The notes below the pieces were generated by a model, which made no database searches, had not been told where the DNA came from, and worked only from the letters and a program-made list of their open reading frames with translations. The position numbers and the translations under genes are program-made. From Hyphomicrobiales bacterium (GTDB lineage Bacteria > Pseudomonadota > Alphaproteobacteria > Rhizobiales > Rhizobiaceae): a DNA stretch of 64,000 bases. Where the stretch lies: NCBI GenBank assembly GCA_900473915.1, contig UCNG01000006.1:186001-250000 (forward strand), given 5' to 3'. Shown one piece after another: positions 18,285 to 26,607 of this stretch (position 1 is the first letter of the stretch; each line of letters starts with the position of its first letter).

Positions 18285-19466
18285 ATGGAGATTCAATTGG
18301 CCTCGACGCCGTTCGGCAGTCGAAGGATGACGCTTGCCTTGTTGGCAAGTCAACAAAACACACGGCAGATTGCGCCTGGAACGGTTGCCGACAAGTGGCA
18401 GCTGCATCGCTGGCTGTGTGAAGCAAAGACGCTGTTCGGCCTGAATGATCGCTCTCTGGCGGTTCTTTCGGCGCTCCTGTCTTTCTATCCTGAAACGGAA
18501 CTGAACGAGCAGAGCAGCCTGATCGTGTTTCCGTCCAACAAGCAACTGGCATTGCGCGCCCATGGCATGGCGGACGCGACGCTGCGGCGTCATCTGGCGG
18601 CGCTGGTCGATGCCGGTTTCATACTCCGGCAGGATAGCCCGAATGGAAAGCGTTATGCGCGTCGCGCCAAGGGTGGAGACGTGCAGATTGCTTTCGGATT
18701 TTCGCTGGCGCCGCTTCTGGCCCGTGCTTGTGAACTGGAACGCGCAGCCGAACAGGTGAGGGCGGAAAAGACTGCACTGCGTGAAATGCGCGAGCGGCTG
18801 ACTTTGTTGCGCCGCGATATCAGCAAGCTTGTCGAATTTGCCGCTCAGGAAGAACTCGGCGGTGATTGGCAGGACATCCATCATCGTTTCCGCCTCATCG
18901 TCGACAGCATTCCGCGTCGTGCGGAGCATGCAGAACTGGCAGCTTTGGTCGAATCCTTGCTGGCCATTCGTGCAGAAATCGATAACGCATTGAAAATTCA
19001 TCAAAATGTTGAAAATTTGCGCGGCAATGAATCTCAAAATGAGCGGCAGCAAATTGAATCGAATCCAGATTCCCATTTTGAAAGGGCAACGCCTGAATTT
19101 ATCGACCAGCGCATAAATGACATCACCAGCGCCTCTCCCGAACCCACGGTCTCGCTCGACATGGTGCTTCGCTCCTGTCCGGAGATCACAGCCTATGCAG
19201 TCTCATCCATTCGGCATTGGCAGGATCTGGCCAATACGGCAGAGAAAGTACGTTCCTTCCTCGGGATCGATGCAAAGCTTTATGATCTCGCAAAGAAGGT
19301 GCTTGGAACCCATAATGCGTCAATCGTGATTGCCTATATCCTGCAACGCTATGAGCAAATTCAGTCCGCTGGAGGCTATTTGCGCATTTTGACGGAAAAG
19401 GCTGCTAACGGTTCTTTCTCGATCAGACCAATGCTTATGGCTGCGCTGAATGGGCAAAATCGTTAA
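18285..19466 (+). CDS. repC: RepABC replication initiator RepC
   Basis: Replication initiator of 393 residues, the usual RepC size. The N-terminal half carries the winged-helix DNA-binding region (SLAVLSALLSFYPET and LALRAHGMADATLRRHLAALVDAGFI), and the C-terminal half holds the conserved LIRSCPEI-type segment, here VLRSCPEITAYA. The leader of about 290 bases after repB contains the antisense RNA target. RepC binds an origin inside its own gene and is rate-limiting for initiation. The reading frame is intact. Confidence 0.95.
   Translation: MEIQLASTPFGSRRMTLALLASQQNTRQIAPGTVADKWQLHRWLCEAKTLFGLNDRSLAVLSALLSFYPETELNEQSSLIVFPSNKQLALRAHGMADATLRRHLAALVDAGFILRQDSPNGKRYARRAKGGDVQIAFGFSLAPLLARACELERAAEQVRAEKTALREMRERLTLLRRDISKLVEFAAQEELGGDWQDIHHRFRLIVDSIPRRAEHAELAALVESLLAIRAEIDNALKIHQNVENLRGNESQNERQQIESNPDSHFERATPEFIDQRINDITSASPEPTVSLDMVLRSCPEITAYAVSSIRHWQDLANTAEKVRSFLGIDAKLYDLAKKVLGTHNASIVIAYILQRYEQIQSAGGYLRILTEKAANGSFSIRPMLMAALNGQNR
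18977..19085. other. AT-rich stretch in repC, likely oriV
   Basis: This internal stretch of repC is clearly richer in A and T than the flanking coding sequence (for example gaaaattcatcaaaatg and gaaaatttgcg). The origin of repABC replicons is known to lie in an AT-rich part of repC, so this is the best position for it; the boundaries are approximate. Confidence 0.5.
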
Positions 19467-20068
19467 CCATAAGTGCCTGTCAGCATGACAAAAGCTAATG
19501 GCTGTTTAAGTTTCGTATCGTTCATGAAACGCAGGAAGATCAAGCGGTCCTATTGCGGCTGAAAAACGGTTAGAAATGCTTTCGACAATGGCAAAGGATG
19601 ATCGCGTGCCGGCATTTCCGACCGCTGTGCCGATCCCTGATGCAACTCAAATGTCCGTCTTATGAGGACTGTGAAAGATCAGCGGCTGAGAACAAAACGA
19701 CGGCAGAACTCAACGTTGGTCCTGAGCCTGAATGCGACGGCGACGCGAACGGCGGCGAGGGCGCAATGTGTTGAGGTCCTGCGCCTGATCGGTCTTATGA
19801 CGTGGGGGAGGCGAGAGAAGGCGCATGATGAAAAGGATGCAGCACCCGATGGTGAATATCCAGAATATCTCGTCGGTGAGATCGTTGATCATGGCGCAAT
19901 CCAGAGCAAACCGCTTGTCCGTTTCCGCTACGCGCGAAACACTATTGCGCGATCCATATCGCCTTGCGGAACCTTGGCCAAGTCACGAAGCCGTGCTTTA
20001 TCGCCGCGCCAGTGGCAGCCAGGCATCGCGGTCCTGTGGATGGCTCAAAGGCGCTGGTCGCGAACTTC
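19467..20068. other. 600-base gap after repC
   Basis: No recognisable gene except a doubtful small minus-strand frame (19892-19710). An open plus-strand frame at 19662-20090 has no family features. No tRNA-like fold or clear terminator was seen. Confidence 0.4.
19710..19892 (-). CDS. Doubtful small membrane protein
   Basis: Sixty residues with a clear hydrophobic segment near the N-terminus (IFWIFTIGCCILFIMRLL) followed by a basic, arginine-rich tail. No good ribosome-binding site is visible, only GGA ten bases before the ATG, and I recognise no family. A single-pass small protein is possible; chance is equally possible. Confidence 0.25.
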   Translation of the reverse strand: MINDLTDEIFWIFTIGCCILFIMRLLSPPPRHKTDQAQDLNTLRPRRRSRRRRIQAQDQR

Positions 20069-20746
20069 ATGCCGATCTGCGATAGATTGATGATGTTGCC
20101 TTTCACGATCCATTGTTGCGGCCCGGTGCTCGCGGCTGACTTTCGAGACCCGCAAGACATTTTGAGCTGGTCGCTGACACGTCCGGGTTTCGTCCGGGCG
20201 CGTTCCGTCGCCTGGCTGGAAGTGCGCAATGACGATCTGACGCTGGATGTCGATCCGGCAATTTTGTTGCAGGAAAGACTGGCTGAGGCCGGTTATGGGG
20301 AAGCCGTGCAAATGATGACCTCGCGCAGCGTGAAGAAGCATCATGTCGCAATGCGGCGCTCCGGCGAAGCGCAAGCCGCCTGTCTTGCCACTGTCGGCCT
20401 GTCGAATGCGGGGAGGGTGGGTGAATGCGCGCAGATGATGATGCCAGCCGGGACCATCAATCTTCTGGTTCATATAGACAAGGCCTTGTCGGTCGCAGCC
20501 CATTTGGAGGCAATGTCGATTGCTGCCGAGGCGCGCACCGCTGCCATTATGGAACTAGGGCTCGATATTGGCGGCAGGGCCGCAACGGGTACTGGCACGG
20601 ATTGCATTGCGGTTTCCGCGCCGCAAGGGGAGCCGGGCGCATTATATGCAGGCTTGCACACGGATATAGGTGCCGCCCTCGGTGGTGCTGTTTATGATGC
20701 AGTGTCCGAAGGCGGCAGGCTCTGGATGAAAGAGCAGGGCTTTTGA
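20069..20746 (+). CDS. cbiZ: Adenosylcobinamide amidohydrolase
   Basis: CbiZ-family enzyme of about 225 residues; CbiZ cleaves the aminopropanol side chain from adenosyl(pseudo)cobinamide, allowing corrinoid remodelling. Recognisable are SWSLTRPGFVRARSVAWLEVRNDDL, SRSVKKHH, the signature ATGTGTDCIAVSAPQG, and the C-terminal GLHTDIGAALGGAVYDAV. The frame is open from 19964; I use the ATG at 20069 because it gives the family length, but ATGs at 20090 and 20093 are close and no start has a strong Shine-Dalgarno. It ends 4 bases before the convergent MFS gene. No other cobalamin genes are in the window. Confidence 0.8.
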   Translation: MPICDRLMMLPFTIHCCGPVLAADFRDPQDILSWSLTRPGFVRARSVAWLEVRNDDLTLDVDPAILLQERLAEAGYGEAVQMMTSRSVKKHHVAMRRSGEAQAACLATVGLSNAGRVGECAQMMMPAGTINLLVHIDKALSVAAHLEAMSIAAEARTAAIMELGLDIGGRAATGTGTDCIAVSAPQGEPGALYAGLHTDIGAALGGAVYDAVSEGGRLWMKEQGF

Positions 20747-20750
20747 TTGA

Positions 20751-21947
20751 TCAGGCTTCTGCGACGGCGCCTTTCGGCTTCAGGCGCAGGATAAGCGGCA
20801 CCAGAACAAGCGCGACAATCGGGAAGACCAGCCAGTTGATGGTTTCCCAGCCGGAGGAATGCAGCAGCGACCCGGCGAAGAAGGAAGCGCAGGCCACAGT
20901 GCCGAACATGATGAAATCATTGGCGCCTTGAGCCTTGCCGCGTTCAGCCGGGGTGTGGCAGTCCGTCACCATAGCGGTGGCGCCGATGAAACCGAAATTC
21001 CAGCCGATGCCGAGAAAGATCAGCGCTCCCCAGAAATGGCCGACGTCGAAACCGCCGAGCGCGATGATGGCGGAGAAGGCGATCAGCACCAGCCCGAGCG
21101 CGGTTATCTTTTCCTTGCCGAAACGGGTGATGAGCTTTCCGGTGAAGAAGCTGGGGCCAAACATGGCCAGCACATGCCACTGGATGCCAAGGGCCGCATG
21201 ATCGACGGAATGGCCATGGCCGACCATCGCGATGGGCGCTGCCGTCATCACGAAAGTCATCAGCGCATAGGAACAGACACCGGCCGCTACGGAAAGCATG
21301 AAGCGCGGCGAACGTAGGATTTCGCCAAGCGGTCGGCCTGTATCATGGACAGCGTTCGGGTCTTTCCTGATTTTGGGCGCGCGCAGCATGAAAAGGACGG
21401 GGAGGGCGAGAAGACCCAGAACCGCCTGGCTGAGAAAACTGCCCGCAAACATCGCGTCGGGAATGCTGTCGCGGGTCCAGATGACAAGCTGCGGCCCGAC
21501 AATGGCCGCGACAAGCCCGCCCACCATGACCCATGATATGGCGCGCGCCTTCATGTCGCCCGTTGCCGCATCGGTGGCGGCAAATCGATAGCTCTGGACA
21601 TAGGCGGCATAGAAACCGGCGGTCAGCGTGCCGAGACAGAAAATGAGGAAGGATGCCGAGAAAATGCCTGCGGCGGCAATCAGGCCCGCCGAAACGCCGA
21701 CAAGCGCGCCCAGCATATAGGCATTGCGGCGTCCGAACTGGCGCATGAAGAAAGCGGCTGGCAAGGTGCCGAGCGCAAGGCCGAGATTGAACAGGCTGAC
21801 GGGCAGCGTGACAAGCGCCGGATCGGAGGAAAGTTTCTGCCCCACCAGACCGCCGAGCGAAATCACGATAGGCGGGCTGGAAGCGCCGAGAGCCTGTGCA
21901 ATTGTCAGGATAATAATATTGCGCCGTGCAGCCGTCATGTCGGTCAT
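20751..21947 (-). CDS. MFS transporter
   Basis: Inner-membrane major facilitator of 398 residues with twelve predicted helices. The loop 2-3 motif is RQFGRRNAYMLGALVG, equivalent to the family G-x-x-x-D-R-x-G-R-R motif without the acidic residue. I use the ATG at 21947, which follows GAGGGG; the frame extends to 22007 without support. The substrate is unknown. It converges on cbiZ with a 4-base gap and is divergent from phoX, so its promoter lies next to the Pho box. Confidence 0.8.
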   Translation of the reverse strand: MTDMTAARRNIIILTIAQALGASSPPIVISLGGLVGQKLSSDPALVTLPVSLFNLGLALGTLPAAFFMRQFGRRNAYMLGALVGVSAGLIAAAGIFSASFLIFCLGTLTAGFYAAYVQSYRFAATDAATGDMKARAISWVMVGGLVAAIVGPQLVIWTRDSIPDAMFAGSFLSQAVLGLLALPVLFMLRAPKIRKDPNAVHDTGRPLGEILRSPRFMLSVAAGVCSYALMTFVMTAAPIAMVGHGHSVDHAALGIQWHVLAMFGPSFFTGKLITRFGKEKITALGLVLIAFSAIIALGGFDVGHFWGALIFLGIGWNFGFIGATAMVTDCHTPAERGKAQGANDFIMFGTVACASFFAGSLLHSSGWETINWLVFPIVALVLVPLILRLKPKGAVAEA

Positions 21948-22057
21948 CGCCAACCCCTCAATGGAAGAAATAGGGAGGGTTTTATTGGAAAGCGCATTTG
22001 CCCGCAAAATTATTCTATCGCCCGATCAGGAATTTTTCGGCATCACGAGGAATGCAA

Positions 22058-22086
22058 CTGTCGGGATAATGTCGTCCGGCTGTCAT
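22058..22086. promoter_or_regulatory. Pho box with three 7-base repeats
   Basis: CTGTCGG-GATA-ATGTCGT-CCGG-CTGTCAT: three 7-base units spaced by exactly 4 bases (11-base period). The consensus PhoB site is two CTGTCAT units 4 bases apart; the units here match at 5, 5 and 7 of 7 positions. It lies 47 bases before the phoX ATG. Confidence 0.7.
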
Positions 22087-22132
22087 CAAGTGCTTCTAGT
22101 TTGCAGCTTCACTGTTCGATAGGGAGCCAGCA

Positions 22133-24124
22133 ATGTCCGATACTCTTTCCCAGCAAAGTCTGTTCAAGACCAGCCAGTTGGAAGAAGCCGATGCCGATCC
22201 GCGCAATCCGTCCGATAACCCCACCATGGGCGAAATCATCAGCCGCCGCTTTTCCCGCCGCGGCTTTCTGCGCGGATCGCTCGCCGTCTCGGCCATTGCG
22301 GCAACCGTCAGCCCGCTCGCGCTGATGAGTGCAGGCGATGCACGCGCCGCGTCCGGTTCGGCCTTTTCCTTCAAGGAAGTCGAGGCTGGCGTGGACGCCC
22401 ATCATCATGTCGCGGAAGGCTATGATGCCGATGTGCTTTTGCGCTGGGGCGACAGGCTTTTTGCCGATGCGCCGGAATTCGATCCGACCAAACAGTCAGC
22501 CGAAGCCCAAATGCGCCAGTTCGGCTACAACAATGATTATGTCGGCTATATCGCCATCGATGGTTCGCCCGAACATGGGCTTCTGGTCGTCAATCACGAA
22601 TATACCAATCCGCATCTCATGTTCCCCGGCCTCGTCAAGATCGTCGATGGCAAGGTGGAGCAGGCTCCGCTCTCCAGGGAACAGGTGGATATCGAAATGG
22701 CGGCCCATGGCGGCACGATTGTCGAAATCCGCAGGCAGGACGGCAAATGGCAGCCGGTGCTCGACGGCGCGAAAAACCGCCGCATCACCTCCAATACCGA
22801 GATGGTGCTGAGCGGCCCGGTCGCGGGTCACGACCGCGTCAAGACCAATGCCGATCCGTCCGGCACCAAGGTTTTCGGCACGATTAACAATTGTGCGGGC
22901 GGCGTCACCCCATGGGGCACCTACATCATGGCCGAGGAAAACATCCACGGCTATTTCATCGGTGAACTGCCGGAAGGCCACGCGGAAGCGGCCAACTACA
23001 AGCGCATGGGCATTCCCGAAGGCTCATATGAATGGGGCCGTTTCTACGACCGTTTCGACGTTTCCAAGGAGCCGAACGAGCCGAACCGCTTCGGCTGGAT
23101 TGTCGAGGTTGATGTGTCCGACCCCAATTCCGTGCCGAAGAAGCGCACCGCGCTTGGCCGGTTCAAGCATGAGGGCGCGGAATCCATCGTCAGCAAGGAC
23201 GGGCGCGTGGTCTTTTATCTCGGCGACGACGAACGCTTTGATTATGTCTACAAGTTCGTGACGGCGGGCAAGTTCAACCCGGATGATCGCGCCGCCAATA
23301 TGGACCTGCTGGATGAAGGCACGCTGCACGTGGCCAAATTCCATGAGGACGGCAAGGTGGAGTGGATGCCGCTGGTGTTCGGTGAGGGTCCGCTGACCGA
23401 ACAGAACGGCTTCAAAAGTCAGGCCGACGTGCTGATCGAAACGCGGCGCGCTGGTGATCTTCTCGGCGCTACCAAGATGGACCGCCCCGAAGACGTGCAG
23501 CCGAACCCGGTCAATGGCCGCGTTTATGTCATGCTCACCAACAATACCAAGCGCAAGGACGATCAGGTGGATGCCGCCAATCCGCGCGCCAAGAACGCCT
23601 TCGGCCATATCATCGAGATCGAGGAAGACGGGCAGGATTTTGCCGCAACGACCGGAAAATGGGAAGTGCTGCTGAAATGCGGCGATCCTTCGGTCGCCGA
23701 AGTCGGCGCCAGCTTCTCCACCGATACGACGCGCAATGGCTGGTTCGGCATGCCGGACAATGCCGCCGTCGACAGCGCTGGCCGGCTGTGGGTCGCAACC
23801 GATGGCAACAGCAACAAGGATACGGGCCGTACCGACGGGCTTTGGGCGGTCGACACGGAAGGCGATGCGCGAGCGACCTCGAAACTGTTCTACCGCGTGC
23901 CGGTGGGGGCCGAAATGTGCGGCCCGCTATTCGCACCCGATGATGAGACGGCGTTCGTCGCCGTGCAGCATCCGGGCGATGGCGGCGAGGACTGGGACGG
24001 TCATGGCCGTCCGTCCTATTATGAAGACTTGTCCACCCGCTGGCCGGACTTCAAGGACGATATGCCGGTGCGGCCTGCCGTAGTGGCAATCACCAAGCAG
24101 GGCGGCGGCAAGATCGCTGTGTAG
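22133..24124 (+). CDS. phoX: PhoX-type alkaline phosphatase
   Basis: Secreted Ca2+/Fe3+-dependent phosphatase of 663 residues. The N-terminus carries a Tat signal (SRRGFLRG, 41-48) followed by a hydrophobic stretch and an ARA cleavage site, so it is exported folded. Family motifs include LLVVNHEYTNPHLMF, CAGGVTPWGTYIMAEEN and YDRFDVSKEPNEPNRFGW; the late GCVAV-type region is FVAVQHPGD. The ATG follows AGGGAG. A three-unit Pho box precedes it, so expression under phosphate starvation is expected. A phytase-like secreted gene follows. Confidence 0.93.
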   Translation: MSDTLSQQSLFKTSQLEEADADPRNPSDNPTMGEIISRRFSRRGFLRGSLAVSAIAATVSPLALMSAGDARAASGSAFSFKEVEAGVDAHHHVAEGYDADVLLRWGDRLFADAPEFDPTKQSAEAQMRQFGYNNDYVGYIAIDGSPEHGLLVVNHEYTNPHLMFPGLVKIVDGKVEQAPLSREQVDIEMAAHGGTIVEIRRQDGKWQPVLDGAKNRRITSNTEMVLSGPVAGHDRVKTNADPSGTKVFGTINNCAGGVTPWGTYIMAEENIHGYFIGELPEGHAEAANYKRMGIPEGSYEWGRFYDRFDVSKEPNEPNRFGWIVEVDVSDPNSVPKKRTALGRFKHEGAESIVSKDGRVVFYLGDDERFDYVYKFVTAGKFNPDDRAANMDLLDEGTLHVAKFHEDGKVEWMPLVFGEGPLTEQNGFKSQADVLIETRRAGDLLGATKMDRPEDVQPNPVNGRVYVMLTNNTKRKDDQVDAANPRAKNAFGHIIEIEEDGQDFAATTGKWEVLLKCGDPSVAEVGASFSTDTTRNGWFGMPDNAAVDSAGRLWVATDGNSNKDTGRTDGLWAVDTEGDARATSKLFYRVPVGAEMCGPLFAPDDETAFVAVQHPGDGGEDWDGHGRPSYYEDLSTRWPDFKDDMPVRPAVVAITKQGGGKIAV

Positions 24125-24142
24125 TAACTTTATAAGGCAGTC

Positions 24143-24165
24143 GGCCCCCGGTGAAAGCCGGGGCC
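24143..24165 (+). terminator. Hairpin after phoX
   Basis: GGCCCCCGG-TGAAAG-CCGGGGCC stem-loop starting 19 bases after the phoX stop. There is only a short T-rich tail, so termination may be partial. Confidence 0.5.
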
Positions 24166-24253
24166 TTCGTCAAAGCTTCATGGAAGCGTCAAGCCAGCGA
24201 TACAAAGCCAGCCTAATTGCATCCCTGTATTTGAATTCCAACGGGGACTTATC

Positions 24254-25618
24254 ATGATATCGCGTCTTGTCGCCTCGACCATGCTTGCCGGTGCCGTCGC
24301 ATTGGCGCTTCCGGCCTCCGCTGAAGAAAAGGCTTTTCCGGCCACGCTCAAGGCCCATGCCATCCTGCCAGCGAACACCATCATCGCTGCGCCGGAGGAT
24401 GCGGCTGAGCATCTGAAGACCTCGGGCAAGTTCACCACCGCCGACCGTAAGCGCGCTGACGGCATCGGCACTGTTGAAGGCAAGGACGGCGTGCGCAAGA
24501 CCGGCCTTTCGGTGCCGTTCGACGGCCAACCGGTACAGGGCTTTTCGGGTATCAAGACCATGGAAGACGGCAGCTTCTGGTCGCTGTCCGACAATGGTTT
24601 CGGCTCCAAGCTCAATTCGCCGGATGCCATGCTGATGCTGCACAATGTCAAATTCGACTGGGACAAGGGAACGGTCGAGCGTGTCAAAACCGTATTCCTC
24701 AGCGATCCGGACAAGAAGGCTCCATTCCCGATCGTCATGGAAGGGGCCGAGAAGCGCTATCTCACCGGCGCGGATTTCGACGTGGAATCCATCCAGCCGG
24801 TGGCGGATGGTTTCTGGGTCGGCGAGGAATTCGGCCCGTTCCTGTTGAAGTTCGATACGGAAGGCAAGCTCACCGATGTGTTCCCGACTTTTGTCGGGGA
24901 GAGGGAAGTGGTGTCGCCGGACAATCCGAAGCTCGCTCTGCCAGCCAATCCGAGCCTCAAGCTCCCGGCCTATAATCTGAAGCGCTCCGGCGGCTTCGAA
25001 GGGCTTGCCATGTCCAAGGACGGTTCGAAGCTTTATGGACTTCTGGAAGGCCCGTTGTTTGTCGATGGTGCGCCAGAAAAGACCGAGAGCGGCAAGACGG
25101 GCTTGCGCGTTATCGAGTTCAGCGTGGCCGACAAGAAGTGGACGGGCCGCTCCTGGCTTTATCCGCTGGCGGAAGGCGGCGAAGCCATCGGCGATTTCAA
25201 CATGCTGGATGAAACCACGGCGCTGGTCATCGAGCGCGACAATGGCGTCGGCACGGCGGACAAGGCCTGCGCCGATCCGAAGAAGCCGCAGGCCGATTGC
25301 TTCGATGTGCCGTCGAAGGTGAAGCGCATCTACAAGATTGCGTTTGACGACAGCAATGTCGGCAAGGAGGTGCGCAAGATCGGCTATATCGACCTGCTGG
25401 CCATCGCCGACCCGGAAAACAAGCGCCGTCAGGGCGGGCGCGAGGGCATTTACGACATGCCGTTCCTCACCATCGAAAATGTGGATCGTGTGGACGAAAC
25501 GCATATCGTGGTCGGCAATGACAACAATCTGCCGTTCTCGGCAGGCCGAGCGCTCGACAAGGTGGATGACAACGAGTTCGTCCTGCTGGAAGTGGGCGAG
25601 TTCCTGAAAGCCGAATAG
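24254..25618 (+). CDS. Secreted phytase-like (esterase-like) protein
   Basis: Protein of 454 residues with a standard Sec signal (MISRLVASTMLAGAVALALPASAEE). It resembles the phytase-like/esterase-like domain PF13449, a beta-propeller-type fold: FSGIKTMEDGSFWSLSDNGFG, DVESIQPVADGFWVGEEFGPFLLKFD in parts, GGFEGLAMSKDG, and a C-terminal NVDRVDETHIVVGNDNN. Members are often coded beside phosphatases. It follows phoX on the same strand, but I see no second Pho box in its 129-base leader; it may have its own weak promoter or be read from phoX. The substrate is not established for this group. Confidence 0.8.
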   Translation: MISRLVASTMLAGAVALALPASAEEKAFPATLKAHAILPANTIIAAPEDAAEHLKTSGKFTTADRKRADGIGTVEGKDGVRKTGLSVPFDGQPVQGFSGIKTMEDGSFWSLSDNGFGSKLNSPDAMLMLHNVKFDWDKGTVERVKTVFLSDPDKKAPFPIVMEGAEKRYLTGADFDVESIQPVADGFWVGEEFGPFLLKFDTEGKLTDVFPTFVGEREVVSPDNPKLALPANPSLKLPAYNLKRSGGFEGLAMSKDGSKLYGLLEGPLFVDGAPEKTESGKTGLRVIEFSVADKKWTGRSWLYPLAEGGEAIGDFNMLDETTALVIERDNGVGTADKACADPKKPQADCFDVPSKVKRIYKIAFDDSNVGKEVRKIGYIDLLAIADPENKRRQGGREGIYDMPFLTIENVDRVDETHIVVGNDNNLPFSAGRALDKVDDNEFVLLEVGEFLKAE

Positions 25619-25648
25619 GCTTTCCTCGATTTTCAACGAAGCCGTATG

Positions 25649-25688
25649 GCGGCCTGCCCCTGCACCGGGCTTGCACCGGGCAGGCCGC
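25649..25688. terminator. Hairpin between convergent genes
   Basis: Perfect 11-base arms (25649-25659 and 25678-25688) with an 18-base loop, between the phytase-like gene and the convergent SDR gene. There is no strong T run, but position and stem strength fit a bidirectional terminator. Confidence 0.55.
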
Positions 25689-25695
25689 TAATGCT

Positions 25696-26469
25696 CTACT
25701 TGGTCGTATAGCCGCCATTGACGAGGATGGTCTGTCCCGTCATCCACCAGCCTTCCGAAACCATGAAGCGGATATAGGGAACGATGTCCTCGATATCGGT
25801 AAGTCCGGTTCTGGAGAATTTTGAGAGTGCCGCCGCGCTCATGTGATAGGCGACCGCGTCCGCGCCTTCCGCCGGATAGAAGAACGGCGTGTCCATCGGG
25901 CCGGGGCCGATTGCGGTTACCGAAATGCCGCGTTCGCCGAATTCCTTGGACGCCGCGCGCGTGAAATGCTCGACCGGGGCCTTGGTGCCTGCATAGGCTG
26001 CATAGAACGGCGTGTAGGCGCCGAGCAGCGATGTTACCAGTGTGCAGATCTTGCCATTGTCGTTGACGTGCTTGCCTGCTTCCTTCAGGAAGAAGAAGGC
26101 CGACTTGGAATTGACGGCGGTCATCTCGTCATATTCGGCTTCCGAAACTTCGACGATGGGCTTCTTCAAAACCTTGCCGACCGTATTGATGGCGATATCG
26201 GGACGCCCGATGGCGGCAATCGTGTCCGCGAAGAGTTTCTCCATCGCGCCGGCGGTGGTGAGATCGGCCTGAAAGGAAACCGCTTCCGCGCCAGCCGCCT
26301 TCACGGCGGCCACGGTGGCGTCGGCATCCGCTTTGGCCGAGGCGCTGTTGTAGTGGATTGCGATGGCCCTCGCCCCGTGTTCGGCAAGATCACGGGCGAT
26401 CAATCCGCCGAGGTTCTTGGCGCCGCCAGCGATGATAACAGTTTTGCCCTTGATGCTGTGGTCTGTCAT
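25696..26469 (-). CDS. SDR-family oxidoreductase
   Basis: Short-chain dehydrogenase of 257 residues with the Rossmann motif IIAGGAKNLGGLIA near residue 12, an NTVG in place of the usual NNAG, a catalytic serine in TSLLGAY and YAGTK (Y-x-x-x-K) in the active site. The C-terminal GQTILVNGGYTTK is standard. NAD(P)H-dependent reduction or oxidation of a small alcohol or ketone is expected, but the substrate is unknown. It is divergent from a LysR gene that probably controls it through the palindrome at 26561-26581. Confidence 0.88.
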   Translation of the reverse strand: MTDHSIKGKTVIIAGGAKNLGGLIARDLAEHGARAIAIHYNSASAKADADATVAAVKAAGAEAVSFQADLTTAGAMEKLFADTIAAIGRPDIAINTVGKVLKKPIVEVSEAEYDEMTAVNSKSAFFFLKEAGKHVNDNGKICTLVTSLLGAYTPFYAAYAGTKAPVEHFTRAASKEFGERGISVTAIGPGPMDTPFFYPAEGADAVAYHMSAAALSKFSRTGLTDIEDIVPYIRFMVSEGWWMTGQTILVNGGYTTK

Positions 26470-26560
26470 GGCTTCAACCTTCTTTTCCGATGCGTCCGCG
26501 TTACGCAGCCGCTTTCAGGCCGGAAGAGTATCGTCTACAATAGCCTTATAAAGACGGTCA

Positions 26561-26581
26561 TTCTGACAACACCTGTCAGAA
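26561..26581. promoter_or_regulatory. LysR operator candidate
   Basis: TTCTGACA-ACACC-TGTCAGAA, perfect 8-base arms about a 5-base centre, in the SDR/LysR divergent gap and 26 bases before the LysR start. It contains the T-N11-A form expected of LysR sites. Confidence 0.6.
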
Positions 26582-26607
26582 ATGATGGACAATGGAGGGC
26601 AGAATAC

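Noticed and set aside
19662-20090. 142-codon plus-strand frame after repC
   Set aside because: Composition is basic and unstructured, with no family match and no ribosome site.
24128-24253. Second Pho box before the phytase-like gene
   Set aside because: Only a short AAGCCAGC repeat was found; it does not match the PhoB half-site.
24170-25636. Long open frame antisense to the phytase-like gene
   Set aside because: It is coding shadow only; the plus-strand gene has a signal peptide and domain motifs.
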